Part shown: piece after piece, positions 1 to 7,126 of the stretch | Layout of the letters: every line of letters begins with the position of its first letter | Position numbering within the stretch: position 1 is the stretch's first letter | From: Solobacterium sp. | Lineage (GTDB): Bacteria > Bacillota_I > Bacilli_A > Erysipelotrichales > Erysipelotrichaceae | Length of the DNA: 15,671 bases | NCBI GenBank assembly: GCA_016291725.1 | Contig: JAEEYJ010000013.1 | Span: 1-15,671, forward strand | Direction: 5' to 3' | The notes under the pieces: generated by a model | Database searches by the model: none | Told to the model about the DNA's origin: nothing | The model's input: only the letters and a program-made list of their open reading frames with translations | Translations under genes and position numbers: made by a program

Positions 1-813
1 GAGAATGGGACTGAACTGTGCACAGGTGCTGCATCCCGGCAGATACAGATACAGAGCGAAGAGATCTCCTGAACGGATCTTTTCATCCAGTCCGTCTTCC
101 GTGATGGACGGGATAGTGGATGGATATACGGTTTCCTCCGGTGCCGGCTCCGGTTCTTCCTGGATGCGGTGGAGCGCAGTAAACTCGATGGGATGATAGA
201 CCAGACGGTGGAAGTCGTAGTAGATTTCACCGTTTTCTTCCCTGCGTATGGAGATGCTGTGGTCTCCTTTGTAGTACCAGTATCCGCCGGCGTTCCAGAT
301 CCTGTCCTCGTCCCAGCCCAGCGCTGTAAGCAGATCCTTCGTCATGCCGGCATAGCCGCCTCCGCCGCACATCAGGATAATGTTCCTGTCTTTGGGGAAG
401 AGGTATTCCAGGATGGCCAGGGATTCTTCATAATTCGCAGTATAACCGTCTTCTGTATGGCTGAACAGGCTGTTGCCGGTATATCCGGCACCGACTTCCG
501 GCGGGAGTCCTTCTACATTGCACAGAAAGGGGTAGGGTACCACTTCGAAGCCTTCCACAATGCCGGAGAGGTACGCGTCTCCTCCGATGGCGCTGTAGTC
601 GGCTTCATCCACCAGCATCCGCATATCGCGGTATACAGTGTCTTCCCGGCCGAGATACTGGTCTATGGTGCTTTCGTTGATATTCCGGTCAATGCCGAAC
701 TGTTCCCCGCGGATCCCGCTTTCCGCTTCCGGCAGGGGCAGCGGCGGCTCTGCTTCGGTGCAGGCACCCAGAAGGGCACTGAGGCACAGCACAGGCAGTA
801 TTCTCTTCTTCAT
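1..813 (-). CDS. Rhodanese-like / thioredoxin-like lipoprotein, partial (C-terminus off the left edge)
   Basis: Reading the minus strand from an ATG at 813 gives 271 codons with no stop, so the gene continues past base 1. The start is preceded by a strong GGAGGAGG Shine-Dalgarno. Residues 1-18 form a lipoprotein signal peptide (basic MKKR, hydrophobic core, lipobox LGAC with Cys18), so the product should be anchored outside the membrane. Residues about 85-190 look rhodanese-like: an active-site-type loop CGGGGYAG with Cys149, followed by LGWDEDRIWNAGGYWYYKG, as in rhodanese C-terminal halves. A Glu/Pro-rich linker (about 217-233) leads to the beginning of a thioredoxin-like fold, with YLYLPGCSTCAQF carrying a CxxC pair (Cys261, Cys264). 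The fusion suggests an extracytoplasmic thiol or disulfide role; substrate is unknown. It is divergent from the glycosidase operon. The domain calls come from motif recognition only; the thioredoxin call rests on about 25 residues. Confidence 0.85.
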   Translation of the reverse strand, partial: MKKRILPVLCLSALLGACTEAEPPLPLPEAESGIRGEQFGIDRNINESTIDQYLGREDTVYRDMRMLVDEADYSAIGGDAYLSGIVEGFEVVPYPFLCNVEGLPPEVGAGYTGNSLFSHTEDGYTANYEESLAILEYLFPKDRNIILMCGGGGYAGMTKDLLTALGWDEDRIWNAGGYWYYKGDHSISIRREENGEIYYDFHRLVYHPIEFTALHRIQEEPEPAPEETVYPSTIPSITEDGLDEKIRSGDLFALYLYLPGCSTCAQFSPIL

Positions 814-837
814 ACATCCTCCTCCGTTTCTAATCAC

Positions 838-843
838 ATTATA
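838..843 (-). promoter_or_regulatory. -10 box for the rhodanese-like lipoprotein gene
   Basis: Perfect TATAAT on the minus strand, with its proximal end 24 bases before the ATG at 813, leaving room for a short leader carrying GGAGGAGG. The -35 is weak (CTTCCA-like at about 16 bases spacing). A TTGACA on the same strand at 881-876 is too far away (32 bases) to pair with it. Confidence 0.55.
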
Positions 844-900
844 CGCAGGAAAACGGTGCTGGAAGCGGGTTTTCCTGTCAAAGAAGCGTATACACTTGTT

Positions 901-906
901 TATAAT
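901..906 (+). promoter_or_regulatory. -10 box for the glycosidase-PNP operon
   Basis: Perfect TATAAT lying 10 bases before the ATG at 917 and 22 bases before the ATG at 929. No good -35 is visible 16-18 bases upstream. Transcription would start at about 912-914, so the 5' leader would be only a few bases (start at 917) or about 16 bases (start at 929). Confidence 0.5.
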
Positions 907-928
907 AGAAATACGGATGGTCAGTCAT

Positions 929-1930
929 ATGGCAAAAGGAAAGAAAAAGGGAATACCGTTTCTGCTGTATCTGCTGCTGTGCATGATTCTCATCGGTGCG
1001 TCGGCTGCAGGCGCAGCGTATATCTACTGCAGGGAGAAGTACGGCGGTGATCATCGTCTATACAGTGAACAAGCATTCCGTTCATTGATGGAAGGTTCTC
1101 TGGAGTACAGGATTGCCCGGCAGTTTTTCAGTGAAGAGGAAATTCGAAGAATCCGTTCAGCAGGTACTGTGGACAATTCCGTGCCTTTCAGCCGGACATG
1201 TATGGATGAGGATGAGAAAGACCCCAACGGAGATGGAATCTGGATCGAACATATCTACGCGCCTACCTATGAGGGATACATGATGGTGGTGGAAGATCCT
1301 TCCAAAGTATTCATTGCCGTGAATCCCAGAATGGGGTCAGCCGGTCCGGCACCGGAGCTGGAGGACTATGTTTCCCTGTACCGTGCGGCAGGAGGAATCA
1401 ACGGCGGCGGCTTTGAGGATTCCGGCGGTACCGGTGACGGCAGTATTCCTGCCGGTATCGTAATCATGAACGGTGAGCTGATCTCCGGCGGTGCACCGCA
1501 GCCCATTGTCGGCATCACCCGGGACCACAGACTGATCACTACAACGTGCTCCGGCCAGGAAGCGCTGGATATGGGGGTGTACGAAGCCGTTACGTTCGGA
1601 CCGACGTTCATCACGGACGGCAGGGTGACCTATGTTCCCGGCACGGACAATCTGAATATGCTGAATCCCCGTACCGCGGTCGGCCAGAAGGCGGATGGAA
1701 CCTTCCTGCTGCTGGTCATTGACGGGAGAGGGCCTTCATCCTTCGGTGCAAAGTACGAGGATGTCGTAGCCATATTCCAGGAATACGAAGCCGTCAATGC
1801 CGGCAATCTGGACGGTGGGAACTCTTCGGTCATGATGTATGACGGAGAGTACGTACACTACCCGGTTTCCATGTATGATTCCCGGAATCTGCCTTCGGTG
1901 ATTCTTGTAAAGGGGGATGAAGATGAATAA
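929..1930 (+). CDS. Membrane-anchored phosphodiester glycosidase family protein (NAGPA/EpsL-like)
   Basis: 333 residues. A basic N-terminus (MAKGKKKG) and one hydrophobic segment (about 9-31) predict an N-anchored protein with an extracytoplasmic catalytic domain. The C-terminal two-thirds carry the hallmarks of the phosphodiester glycosidase (NAGPA, DUF2233, COG4632) fold: GGINGGGF (155-162), VTFGPTFITDG (221-231), NPRTAVGQ (246-253), LLVIDGR (261-267) and NLDGGNSSVMMYDG (293-306). Characterised relatives remove N-acetylglucosamine from phosphodiesters or act on surface polysaccharides, so a cell-envelope glycan role is likely, but the substrate is not known. The start is uncertain: ATG at 929 has a poor GGATGG at 915-920; an in-frame ATG at 917 adds four residues. 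The frame stays open further upstream, but that stretch overlaps the divergent lipoprotein gene and is not coding. The 3' end overlaps the next gene by 8 bases. Confidence 0.88.
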   Translation: MAKGKKKGIPFLLYLLLCMILIGASAAGAAYIYCREKYGGDHRLYSEQAFRSLMEGSLEYRIARQFFSEEEIRRIRSAGTVDNSVPFSRTCMDEDEKDPNGDGIWIEHIYAPTYEGYMMVVEDPSKVFIAVNPRMGSAGPAPELEDYVSLYRAAGGINGGGFEDSGGTGDGSIPAGIVIMNGELISGGAPQPIVGITRDHRLITTTCSGQEALDMGVYEAVTFGPTFITDGRVTYVPGTDNLNMLNPRTAVGQKADGTFLLLVIDGRGPSSFGAKYEDVVAIFQEYEAVNAGNLDGGNSSVMMYDGEYVHYPVSMYDSRNLPSVILVKGDEDE

Positions 1931-2954
1931 GCGGGTCAAAGTATTTCCGGCATTGATTGTACCGGTGCTCTTCTCTGCCGCCATCCTTTTCTATGGCTTC
2001 TACGCTTCATCCGCTGCCGCAAAGAGATTCAGCGAAGAACAGGAACGGATGCCGGAGACAGCGATGATGCGTCTTCTGGATCAACTGGAAGCAGGAGACT
2101 ACACAGATGTTTTCACGGATACACTTGCATATCAGTACACACCGGATCCTGCCGCTTCCTACAGCCGCTTCCTGGACCGTATGCTGGAAGAGTGCGGCAG
2201 GAATGAACTGAACTTCAGGAAGAACGGGGATGCCTGGCGGATCTACGCAGGTGATGTTTGCCTGGCGGATGCGTATGTGTATCTGGATGCAGAAGGCATG
2301 CCGCATGCAGCGCTGCCTCTGCAGGGGCAGCGTACTGCCTGGATCGAAGTGCCTGCGGGTTCGGAACTGATCATCAACGGCAGAACACAGGAGAAGCCTG
2401 TGGAAGAGAACGTGCCGGCATCGGAGTGCTTTGTGTTTCCTTCGAACGTACAGAAGGCATACGTGGATGTCTACCGGGTGGATGGTCTGCTCGGGGATCC
2501 GGAAGCGGATGATTATGCAATGATCAAGGATGTATTGTCCGGAAGATACCTGGCAGGAAAGAAAGTGACCGATCCTAAGCTGCTGGAGGAAATGCTGAGA
2601 GCCGCAAAGCTCCTGGCTGCCTATCCGGCGCAGGACGCGTCACTCGGGCAGGTACAGGCGGTATCCCTGACGAATACCTCATGGTATGCCCGCTACGCAA
2701 CGCTGCAGAACTACTGGTTCACGGCACACAACGTGTCGGAATTCTCCAATGAACAGGTGCTGGAAGCGGTGTACCGGAATGAGGATACGGTGAGCGCGCA
2801 CATTGTATTTGATTACTTTGCGGACAATGGTGAAGTGCACCGGACATGGCACTGCGGCTACCAGCTTACGTTCCTGTGTACAGACAATGGCTGGAAGATT
2901 GCGGCTGTTGCCATCAACAACGAACTGAATCCTGCGGCAGTGCTTCCGCAGTAA
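1923..2954 (+). CDS. Single-pass membrane protein of unknown function
   Basis: 343 residues from the ATG at 1923, chosen because AGGGGG (1911-1916) sits 6 bases before it; an in-frame ATG at 1917 directly abuts the purine run and is less likely. Residues about 8-28 are a transmembrane segment after a basic MNKRVK, so most of the protein is outside the cytoplasm. No enzymatic motif is recognised. The middle (about 140-180) contains PAGSELIINGRTQ, reminiscent of small beta domains that carry an xxINGxx strand in envelope proteins such as TcaA/YvbJ. The end (about 275-340, with VFDYFADNGEVHRTWHCGYQ and DNGWKIAAVAIN) resembles an NTF2-like alpha/beta cone. Both are guesses from sequence texture. 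It overlaps the glycosidase gene by 8 bases and is 12 bases from the PNP gene, so it is co-transcribed and may partner the glycosidase at the envelope. Confidence 0.82.
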   Translation: MNKRVKVFPALIVPVLFSAAILFYGFYASSAAAKRFSEEQERMPETAMMRLLDQLEAGDYTDVFTDTLAYQYTPDPAASYSRFLDRMLEECGRNELNFRKNGDAWRIYAGDVCLADAYVYLDAEGMPHAALPLQGQRTAWIEVPAGSELIINGRTQEKPVEENVPASECFVFPSNVQKAYVDVYRVDGLLGDPEADDYAMIKDVLSGRYLAGKKVTDPKLLEEMLRAAKLLAAYPAQDASLGQVQAVSLTNTSWYARYATLQNYWFTAHNVSEFSNEQVLEAVYRNEDTVSAHIVFDYFADNGEVHRTWHCGYQLTFLCTDNGWKIAAVAINNELNPAAVLPQ

Positions 2955-2966
2955 GAGGAGGGAAAT

Positions 2967-3782
2967 ATGGAATACAGTGATTATCTGAAGAGTGCTGAAT
3001 ACGTACGGAAGAGAATCCCGGATACACCGGAAACAGGACTGATCCTGGGATCCGCGCTCGGAACGTTCGCGGATGAAATCGAGGACCCGGTGGTTATTGA
3101 TTACAAGGATATCCCGGGATTCCTGGTATCGACTGCACCCGGGCATGCCGGGAAGCTGATCTACGGTACAGTGGAAGGAAAGAAAGTGCTCTGCATGTCC
3201 GGCCGCTTCCATACCTACGAAGGCTATGACTTCGAACAGTTGGTCATACCTGTCCGCCTGTTCAGACTGCTGGGCGTAAAGAGACTGATCCTGACAAACG
3301 CAGCCGGTGCGGTGAACACGGACTACCGTCCCGGTGACATCATGATCGTCAAGGATCATATCAAGCTGTCCGGCAGCAGCCCGCTGAGGGGGAAGAACAT
3401 CGAGGAATTCGGGCCGAGGTTCTTCGATACAACCAGGATGTATACACCGGAGCTGCGGGAAACAGCGAAAGCCTGTGCGGTGCATACAGCACTCCGGATC
3501 CATGAAGGGGTCTATATGTTCTTCACCGGACCGCAGTTCGAGACACCGGCAGAGATCCGGGCAGCCCGCATTCTTGGAGCGGACGCGGTAGGCATGTCCA
3601 CGGTCACGGAGGCACTGACAGCCGCGCACTGCGGACTGCCTCTGCTGGCGCTGTCCGTCATGACCAACATGGCTGCCGGGATCCTGGACCAGCCCCTGAC
3701 AACGGAGGAAGTCAATGAAGTCGGACGTGTCATTGCGGAAGACTTCAGCGGCTATGTCAAAGAGATCATCAAGGCAATGTAA
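2967..3782 (+). CDS. punA: Purine nucleoside phosphorylase, trimeric (class II, inosine/guanosine) type
   Basis: 271 residues, the usual length for the family. It cleaves purine (deoxy)nucleosides with phosphate to base plus (deoxy)ribose-1-phosphate in the cytoplasm, for purine salvage. Recognisable elements in order: ILGSALG phosphate loop (26-32), MSGRFHTYEGY (78-88, with His82), LTNAAGAVN (109-117), TGPQFETPAE base-pocket segment (187-196), GMSTVTE (209-215) and SVMTNMAAG (230-238, with Asn234). The start at 2967 has an excellent GAGGAGGG 4 bases upstream. It is the last gene of the 929-3782 operon and ends at a strong terminator whose stem begins inside the stop codon. The family (PNP/MTAP) is certain; inosine/guanosine preference over other purines follows from the class and from Asn234, not from any measurement. 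Confidence 0.95.
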   Translation: MEYSDYLKSAEYVRKRIPDTPETGLILGSALGTFADEIEDPVVIDYKDIPGFLVSTAPGHAGKLIYGTVEGKKVLCMSGRFHTYEGYDFEQLVIPVRLFRLLGVKRLILTNAAGAVNTDYRPGDIMIVKDHIKLSGSSPLRGKNIEEFGPRFFDTTRMYTPELRETAKACAVHTALRIHEGVYMFFTGPQFETPAEIRAARILGADAVGMSTVTEALTAAHCGLPLLALSVMTNMAAGILDQPLTTEEVNEVGRVIAEDFSGYVKEIIKAM

Positions 3783-3811
3783 AAAGGCGTCCCCTCAAGG
3801 GAACGCCTTTT
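3782..3811. terminator. Bidirectional intrinsic terminator between the two PNP genes
   Basis: Inverted repeat: AAAAGGCGT at 3782-3790 pairs with ACGCCTTTT at 3803-3811, continued after one mismatch by CCC (3792-3794) with GGG (3799-3801) around a TCAA loop. There is a T run on both strands, so it can end transcription of the class II PNP operon from the left and of the ddl-deoD operon from the right. Confidence 0.9.
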
Positions 3812-3823
3812 CATAATACCGCT

Positions 3824-4525
3824 TTACTCAGCAGCTTCGAGTGCAATCTCCATCATATCGGTGAATGCTTTTTCGCGCTGCTCCGGTGTCGTCTCTTCAT
3901 GAGTGATGAGGCTGTCGGATACAGTGAGCAGGCAGGCTGCCTTTTTGCCCAGCACTTTGGCGTTGGTGAACAGGGCGAAGCTTTCCATCTCCAGACAGAT
4001 TACACCCTGTGTTTCATTGACGTTTTCTGTCTCGGTCTCATAGTAGAAGTTGTCGGAACTGCCGACCCTTCCCTTGGTAATCTTCTTGCCGAGCTTATGC
4101 GCTGCAGCCTCGATCCGGGCGTTGAGCTCTGCGGAAGGGGTCATGATATTGCCTTCGATTCCGGCAAAGTTCTTTGCATAGGTGCTGGTGGACCAGGCAT
4201 CATCAGCGAGTACAACGTCAAACAGCTTCAGGGCCGGATCACAGGCACCGGTGGAACCGACACGGATGATGTTCTCGACACCATAGAACTTGAACAGTTC
4301 ATAGGAATAGATTCCGATGCTGGGCATGCCCATGCCGGAAGCCATGACGGATACTCTTTTTCCTTTGTAGTAACCGGTGTAGCCCAGAACATTCCGGACG
4401 GACGTCATGAGCTCCGCGTTTTCCAGGAACGTCTCCGCGATGAATTTGGCACGCAGCGGATCGCCCGGCATCAGTACGGTTTTGGCGAAACTGCCTTCTT
4501 TGGCACTGTTGTGAGGTGTAGGCAT
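3824..4525 (-). CDS. deoD: Purine nucleoside phosphorylase, hexameric DeoD type
   Basis: 233 residues, standard DeoD length. It performs phosphorolysis of purine nucleosides including adenosine in the cytoplasm, using a fold lineage distinct from the class II enzyme next door. Active-site residues align by position with the E. coli enzyme: His5, Gly21 and Arg25 in MPGDPLRAKFIAE, Arg44, Arg88 and Ser91 in IRVGSTGAC, the EMES segment (Glu179-Met180-Glu181) and Ser203-Asp204 in VSDSL. The start at 4525 has AAAGGA about 8 bases upstream. It lies 15 bases after the ligase gene and is its operon partner, with no promoter visible in the gap. Its 3' end faces the class II PNP across the shared terminator. 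Confidence 0.96.
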   Translation of the reverse strand: MPTPHNSAKEGSFAKTVLMPGDPLRAKFIAETFLENAELMTSVRNVLGYTGYYKGKRVSVMASGMGMPSIGIYSYELFKFYGVENIIRVGSTGACDPALKLFDVVLADDAWSTSTYAKNFAGIEGNIMTPSAELNARIEAAAHKLGKKITKGRVGSSDNFYYETETENVNETQGVICLEMESFALFTNAKVLGKKAACLLTVSDSLITHEETTPEQREKAFTDMMEIALEAAE

Positions 4526-4540
4526 AAATCGAGTCCTTTC

Positions 4541-5752
4541 TTATATTTTCTTCGCTCCTTTGGAGCCCTTGGTACCTTGTGCACTGTAGGAAGCGAGGAG
4601 GTTGGAATCAAAGGAGAAGTTCATATGGGAACGTCTTCTTTCCCGCTCCAGAGCGATGTTTACAAGCTCATCCATAAGTGCCGGGAAGCTTTCACCGGCC
4701 GCGTTCCAGAGATAGAAGGACAGGGAACCCGGTATGGTATTGATCTCATTGACATAGACGGTCTTTGTTTCGGCGTCCATCAGGAAGTCAATGCGGCATA
4801 CACCGGCGCAGCCGAGGACACGGAAGGTCCTGAGGGCAAGATCCTTGATGTATTCCTCCTGGGCTTTGTCCAGCGGTGCCGGAACAATGCGGCTTGCGGA
4901 AGCCATGCCTTTGGAGGGGCCGCTCTTTGCGCCCTTGGTTCTGCCGGTGCCGAGGTATTTGTCCTTGTAGTCCAGCAGGCCGCTGTCACCGTGGCTGACT
5001 TCCTCCAGCGCACTGGTACGGGCATGGTTGCCGTCTCCCAGAACAGAGCAGTTGATCTCCCGCATAGGCTTGACGACCTTTTCGGTAATGATCTTCTCAT
5101 CATACTGCCGGGCGTCCTCGAAGCACTCCAGGTATTCTTCATCGTTATGCGCAATGGATATGCCGATGGAGGAACCGGTTCTTGCCGGCTTGAGGATGAC
5201 GGGATAGATGAGTTTATGGACTTTCCTGAGGACTTCTTCACGGTTGGTGTCGATTTCATCGGCATAGACCCAGAACCAGCGGGTCAGGGGCAGGCCGTTG
5301 TCGCTGAGAATGTGCTTCTGCAGCACTTTGTCCTGGCCGACACCGGCAGCGATGATATCGCAGGAAGAGTAGGGAAGGCGGAACGCCTCCATCAGGCCGG
5401 CGATCATACCGTCTTCACCATAGGTGCCGTGCATGACGGGGATAGCCGCGTCGATCACAGCCAGCGGCTTTTTGGCGAACAGGCCGCTCTTGACCGGCAT
5501 GATGTATGTCCTATTGTCGATGACGGCGAAGGTAACCTGCGGAGCAATGGCGGGAATCTTCGAGAGATCCTTGTAGGCATCCATGCTGCGCAGAGCGTCG
5601 GAATAATAGAATTTACGGTCCTTGGAGATATAGACCGGCAGAACATTGTATTTTTCAGGATCCAGCGCTTCCATCGCCTGGTGGGCGGAGATGACGCTGA
5701 CTTCGTGCTCGACGGTCTCACTGCCGAAGATCACGGCGATATTCAGTTTCAT
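4541..5752 (-). CDS. ddl: D-alanine--D-alanine ligase family protein (long variant)
   Basis: 403 residues, longer than the common 350-370. The family joins two D-amino acids at ATP cost for peptidoglycan. Visible motifs: VEHEVSVISA (14-23, Glu15), MHGTYGEDG (107-115), ATP-grasp KPARTGSSIGIS (188-199), and metal ligands IDFLMD (Asp322) and VNEINTIPG (334-342, Glu336 and Asn338). Differences from textbook Ddl: the flexible loop after DYKDKY is expanded and rich in Lys/Gly/Ser (about 267-285), the segment after NTIPG reads SLSFYLWN instead of the FTxxSMYPKLW type, and there is a basic Gly/Lys tail (TKGSKGAKK). I believe this variant recurs in Firmicutes. D-Ala-D-Ala is the default product; another terminal residue cannot be excluded. 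Start at 5752 fits GGAGG 10 bases upstream; the frame runs 17 codons further, through its own -10 box, so that extension is rejected. Confidence 0.88.
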   Translation of the reverse strand: MKLNIAVIFGSETVEHEVSVISAHQAMEALDPEKYNVLPVYISKDRKFYYSDALRSMDAYKDLSKIPAIAPQVTFAVIDNRTYIMPVKSGLFAKKPLAVIDAAIPVMHGTYGEDGMIAGLMEAFRLPYSSCDIIAAGVGQDKVLQKHILSDNGLPLTRWFWVYADEIDTNREEVLRKVHKLIYPVILKPARTGSSIGISIAHNDEEYLECFEDARQYDEKIITEKVVKPMREINCSVLGDGNHARTSALEEVSHGDSGLLDYKDKYLGTGRTKGAKSGPSKGMASASRIVPAPLDKAQEEYIKDLALRTFRVLGCAGVCRIDFLMDAETKTVYVNEINTIPGSLSFYLWNAAGESFPALMDELVNIALERERRRSHMNFSFDSNLLASYSAQGTKGSKGAKKI

Positions 5753-5773
5753 AGTATTCAGTCCTCCGTTCCT

Positions 5774-5779
5774 ATTATA
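5774..5779 (-). promoter_or_regulatory. -10 box for the ddl-deoD operon
   Basis: Perfect TATAAT on the minus strand, 21 bases before the ligase ATG, with GGAGG between the two. No strong -35 (GGGATT/TGGGAT region at 16-17 bases). This geometry also supports the ATG at 5752 as the start. Confidence 0.6.
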
Positions 5780-5817
5780 CCTGCAAAAAGGAAAGAATCC
5801 CATAAGTTACCAAAGCA

Positions 5818-5826
5818 TGATAAAAT
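5818..5826 (+). promoter_or_regulatory. Extended -10 promoter for the patatin-ttcA operon
   Basis: TGATAAAAT matches the extended -10 pattern TGnTAnAAT. The hexamer ends 7 bases before the ATG at 5834, so the transcript would start at or one base before the start codon. No -35 is evident, which is usual for extended -10 promoters. It is divergent from the ddl promoter about 40 bases away. Confidence 0.5.
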
Positions 5827-5833
5827 GTATCAC

Positions 5834-7126
5834 ATGCTGAAGAAGAAAAAAGCGCTCGTACTGTCAGGCGGCGGTACGCGCGGTGCCTATGAGAACGGCG
5901 CAGTACGGGCGCTGTGCGAGCTGGGAGAAGATGACTGGGGTCTGGTCACCGGTACATCCATCGGTGCGCTTAACGGTGCTGTGATCGTACAGAAGGACTA
6001 TGAAGCACTGTCCGGTCTATGGGACAGTCTGAAGAAGGAAGATGTCATCAACGGTGATATTCCCAATGATTTTACCTGGGAGTCCTTGTTCAACAACGTT
6101 GGTATGCGTGTACTGTTCAAACAGTATGTACACGGAGGAACGGATGTATCACCGATGCTGGAACTGATCGGACGGATGTTCGATCCGGACGCGTTCCTGG
6201 CCTCTCCGGTGGATTTCGGGTGCGTTACTGTGCAGTTTCCGACTCTGCGGCCGGTATACGTCACCAAGGATATGATGAGGGAGGACGGCCGGGACTGGCT
6301 TGTGGCTTCTGCCTCAGCCTATCCGGTATTCCCTGTGCACCGGTTCGCCAAAGGGGAATTCATTGACGGCGGATACTATGATAATCTGCCGGTCGATGAA
6401 GCATTGCGGATGGGAGCGGAGGAAGTGATTGCGGTGGATCTGCATCATCGTCCGCAGCACCCTCAGCTGATGGACAGAACACCGGTGACCTATATCTGTC
6501 CCACCATTGAAACAGGCACTTTCCTGAACTTTGACCGGGACAAGCTGAACACGCTGGATATCTGCGGATACTACGATGTGATGAAGGTCTACGGCAGGTA
6601 TTCCGGATATGCCTATACGTTTGAAAAGACATCACTGCCGGACTGGTTCGAAGACTATGAGAGAAAGCTGATCCTGCTGGAGAACAACGCCGCAAGGTCC
6701 GGGGCTGTCAGTGACCTGCTGCGGAGCGATCAGCCTGTATATGACCGGATCCGGGAGCGCCAGAACCGGAAAGTGCTGTCGAGGGAGAACCTGTTCTTCG
6801 GACTGATGGATGAACTGATGAGCCTGTGCGGCTGCGATGTAAAGAAGGTATGGGACTACCGTACAGCGGTGGATACTGTACTGGCGGCATACGCACCGTG
6901 CGCGTACGAAGACTATGAGCTGGATGCTTCACTGGCAAACGTGGATCTGCGGAACTACTTCGGCAGATCCGATACCGGAAAGATTGTAGGATCGCTGGTG
7001 CATATGTCGCTGTACCCTGAGCATACGGTCATCAGTCTGCGCTCTGTGTACGCACTCTATCCGTATGAAAAAGCACTGGCAGACTTTGTTGTAAAGCTGA
7101 TGTATGAACTTGGGAGGCATAGATGA
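5834..7126 (+). CDS. Patatin-like phospholipase family protein
   Basis: 430 residues from the ATG at 5834. The patatin domain fills the first half: oxyanion loop LSGGGTRGAYENGA (10-23), nucleophile elbow GTSIG (40-44, Ser42) and the catalytic dyad Asp in EFIDGGYYDN (Asp178 of DGG). These are the Ser-Asp lipid acyl-hydrolase residues, all intact. There is no signal peptide, so it should act in the cytoplasm or at the inner membrane face. The second half (about 200-430) is family-specific and I recognise no further domain. Start choice: ATG 5834 (MLKKKKALVLSGGG) or the in-frame ATG 5825, which lies inside the probable -10; no Shine-Dalgarno precedes either. The open frame extends far upstream on this strand, but that is antisense to ddl and deoD. 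It is the first gene of a long operon and overlaps dut by 4 bases (ATGA). Confidence 0.9.
   Translation: MLKKKKALVLSGGGTRGAYENGAVRALCELGEDDWGLVTGTSIGALNGAVIVQKDYEALSGLWDSLKKEDVINGDIPNDFTWESLFNNVGMRVLFKQYVHGGTDVSPMLELIGRMFDPDAFLASPVDFGCVTVQFPTLRPVYVTKDMMREDGRDWLVASASAYPVFPVHRFAKGEFIDGGYYDNLPVDEALRMGAEEVIAVDLHHRPQHPQLMDRTPVTYICPTIETGTFLNFDRDKLNTLDICGYYDVMKVYGRYSGYAYTFEKTSLPDWFEDYERKLILLENNAARSGAVSDLLRSDQPVYDRIRERQNRKVLSRENLFFGLMDELMSLCGCDVKKVWDYRTAVDTVLAAYAPCAYEDYELDASLANVDLRNYFGRSDTGKIVGSLVHMSLYPEHTVISLRSVYALYPYEKALADFVVKLMYELGRHR

Noticed and set aside
876..881. Consensus TTGACA on the minus strand as a -35 for the lipoprotein gene
   Set aside because: It lies 32 bases from the TATAAT at 843-838, and no -10 is found 16-18 bases from it, so it is probably coincidental.
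169..1050. 293-codon plus-strand open frame over the left end
   Set aside because: Antisense to the lipoprotein gene and overlapping the glycosidase start; no protein family resemblance.
2679..3629. 316-codon minus-strand open frame opposite the class II PNP
   Set aside because: Antisense shadow; no domain, no Shine-Dalgarno, and it runs across two real genes.
3899..5824. Long plus-strand open frame continuous with the patatin gene, over 600 codons upstream of it
   Set aside because: It is exactly antisense to deoD and ddl, both of which have complete catalytic motifs. The translation is low-complexity and family-less, and the frame crosses the patatin promoter.
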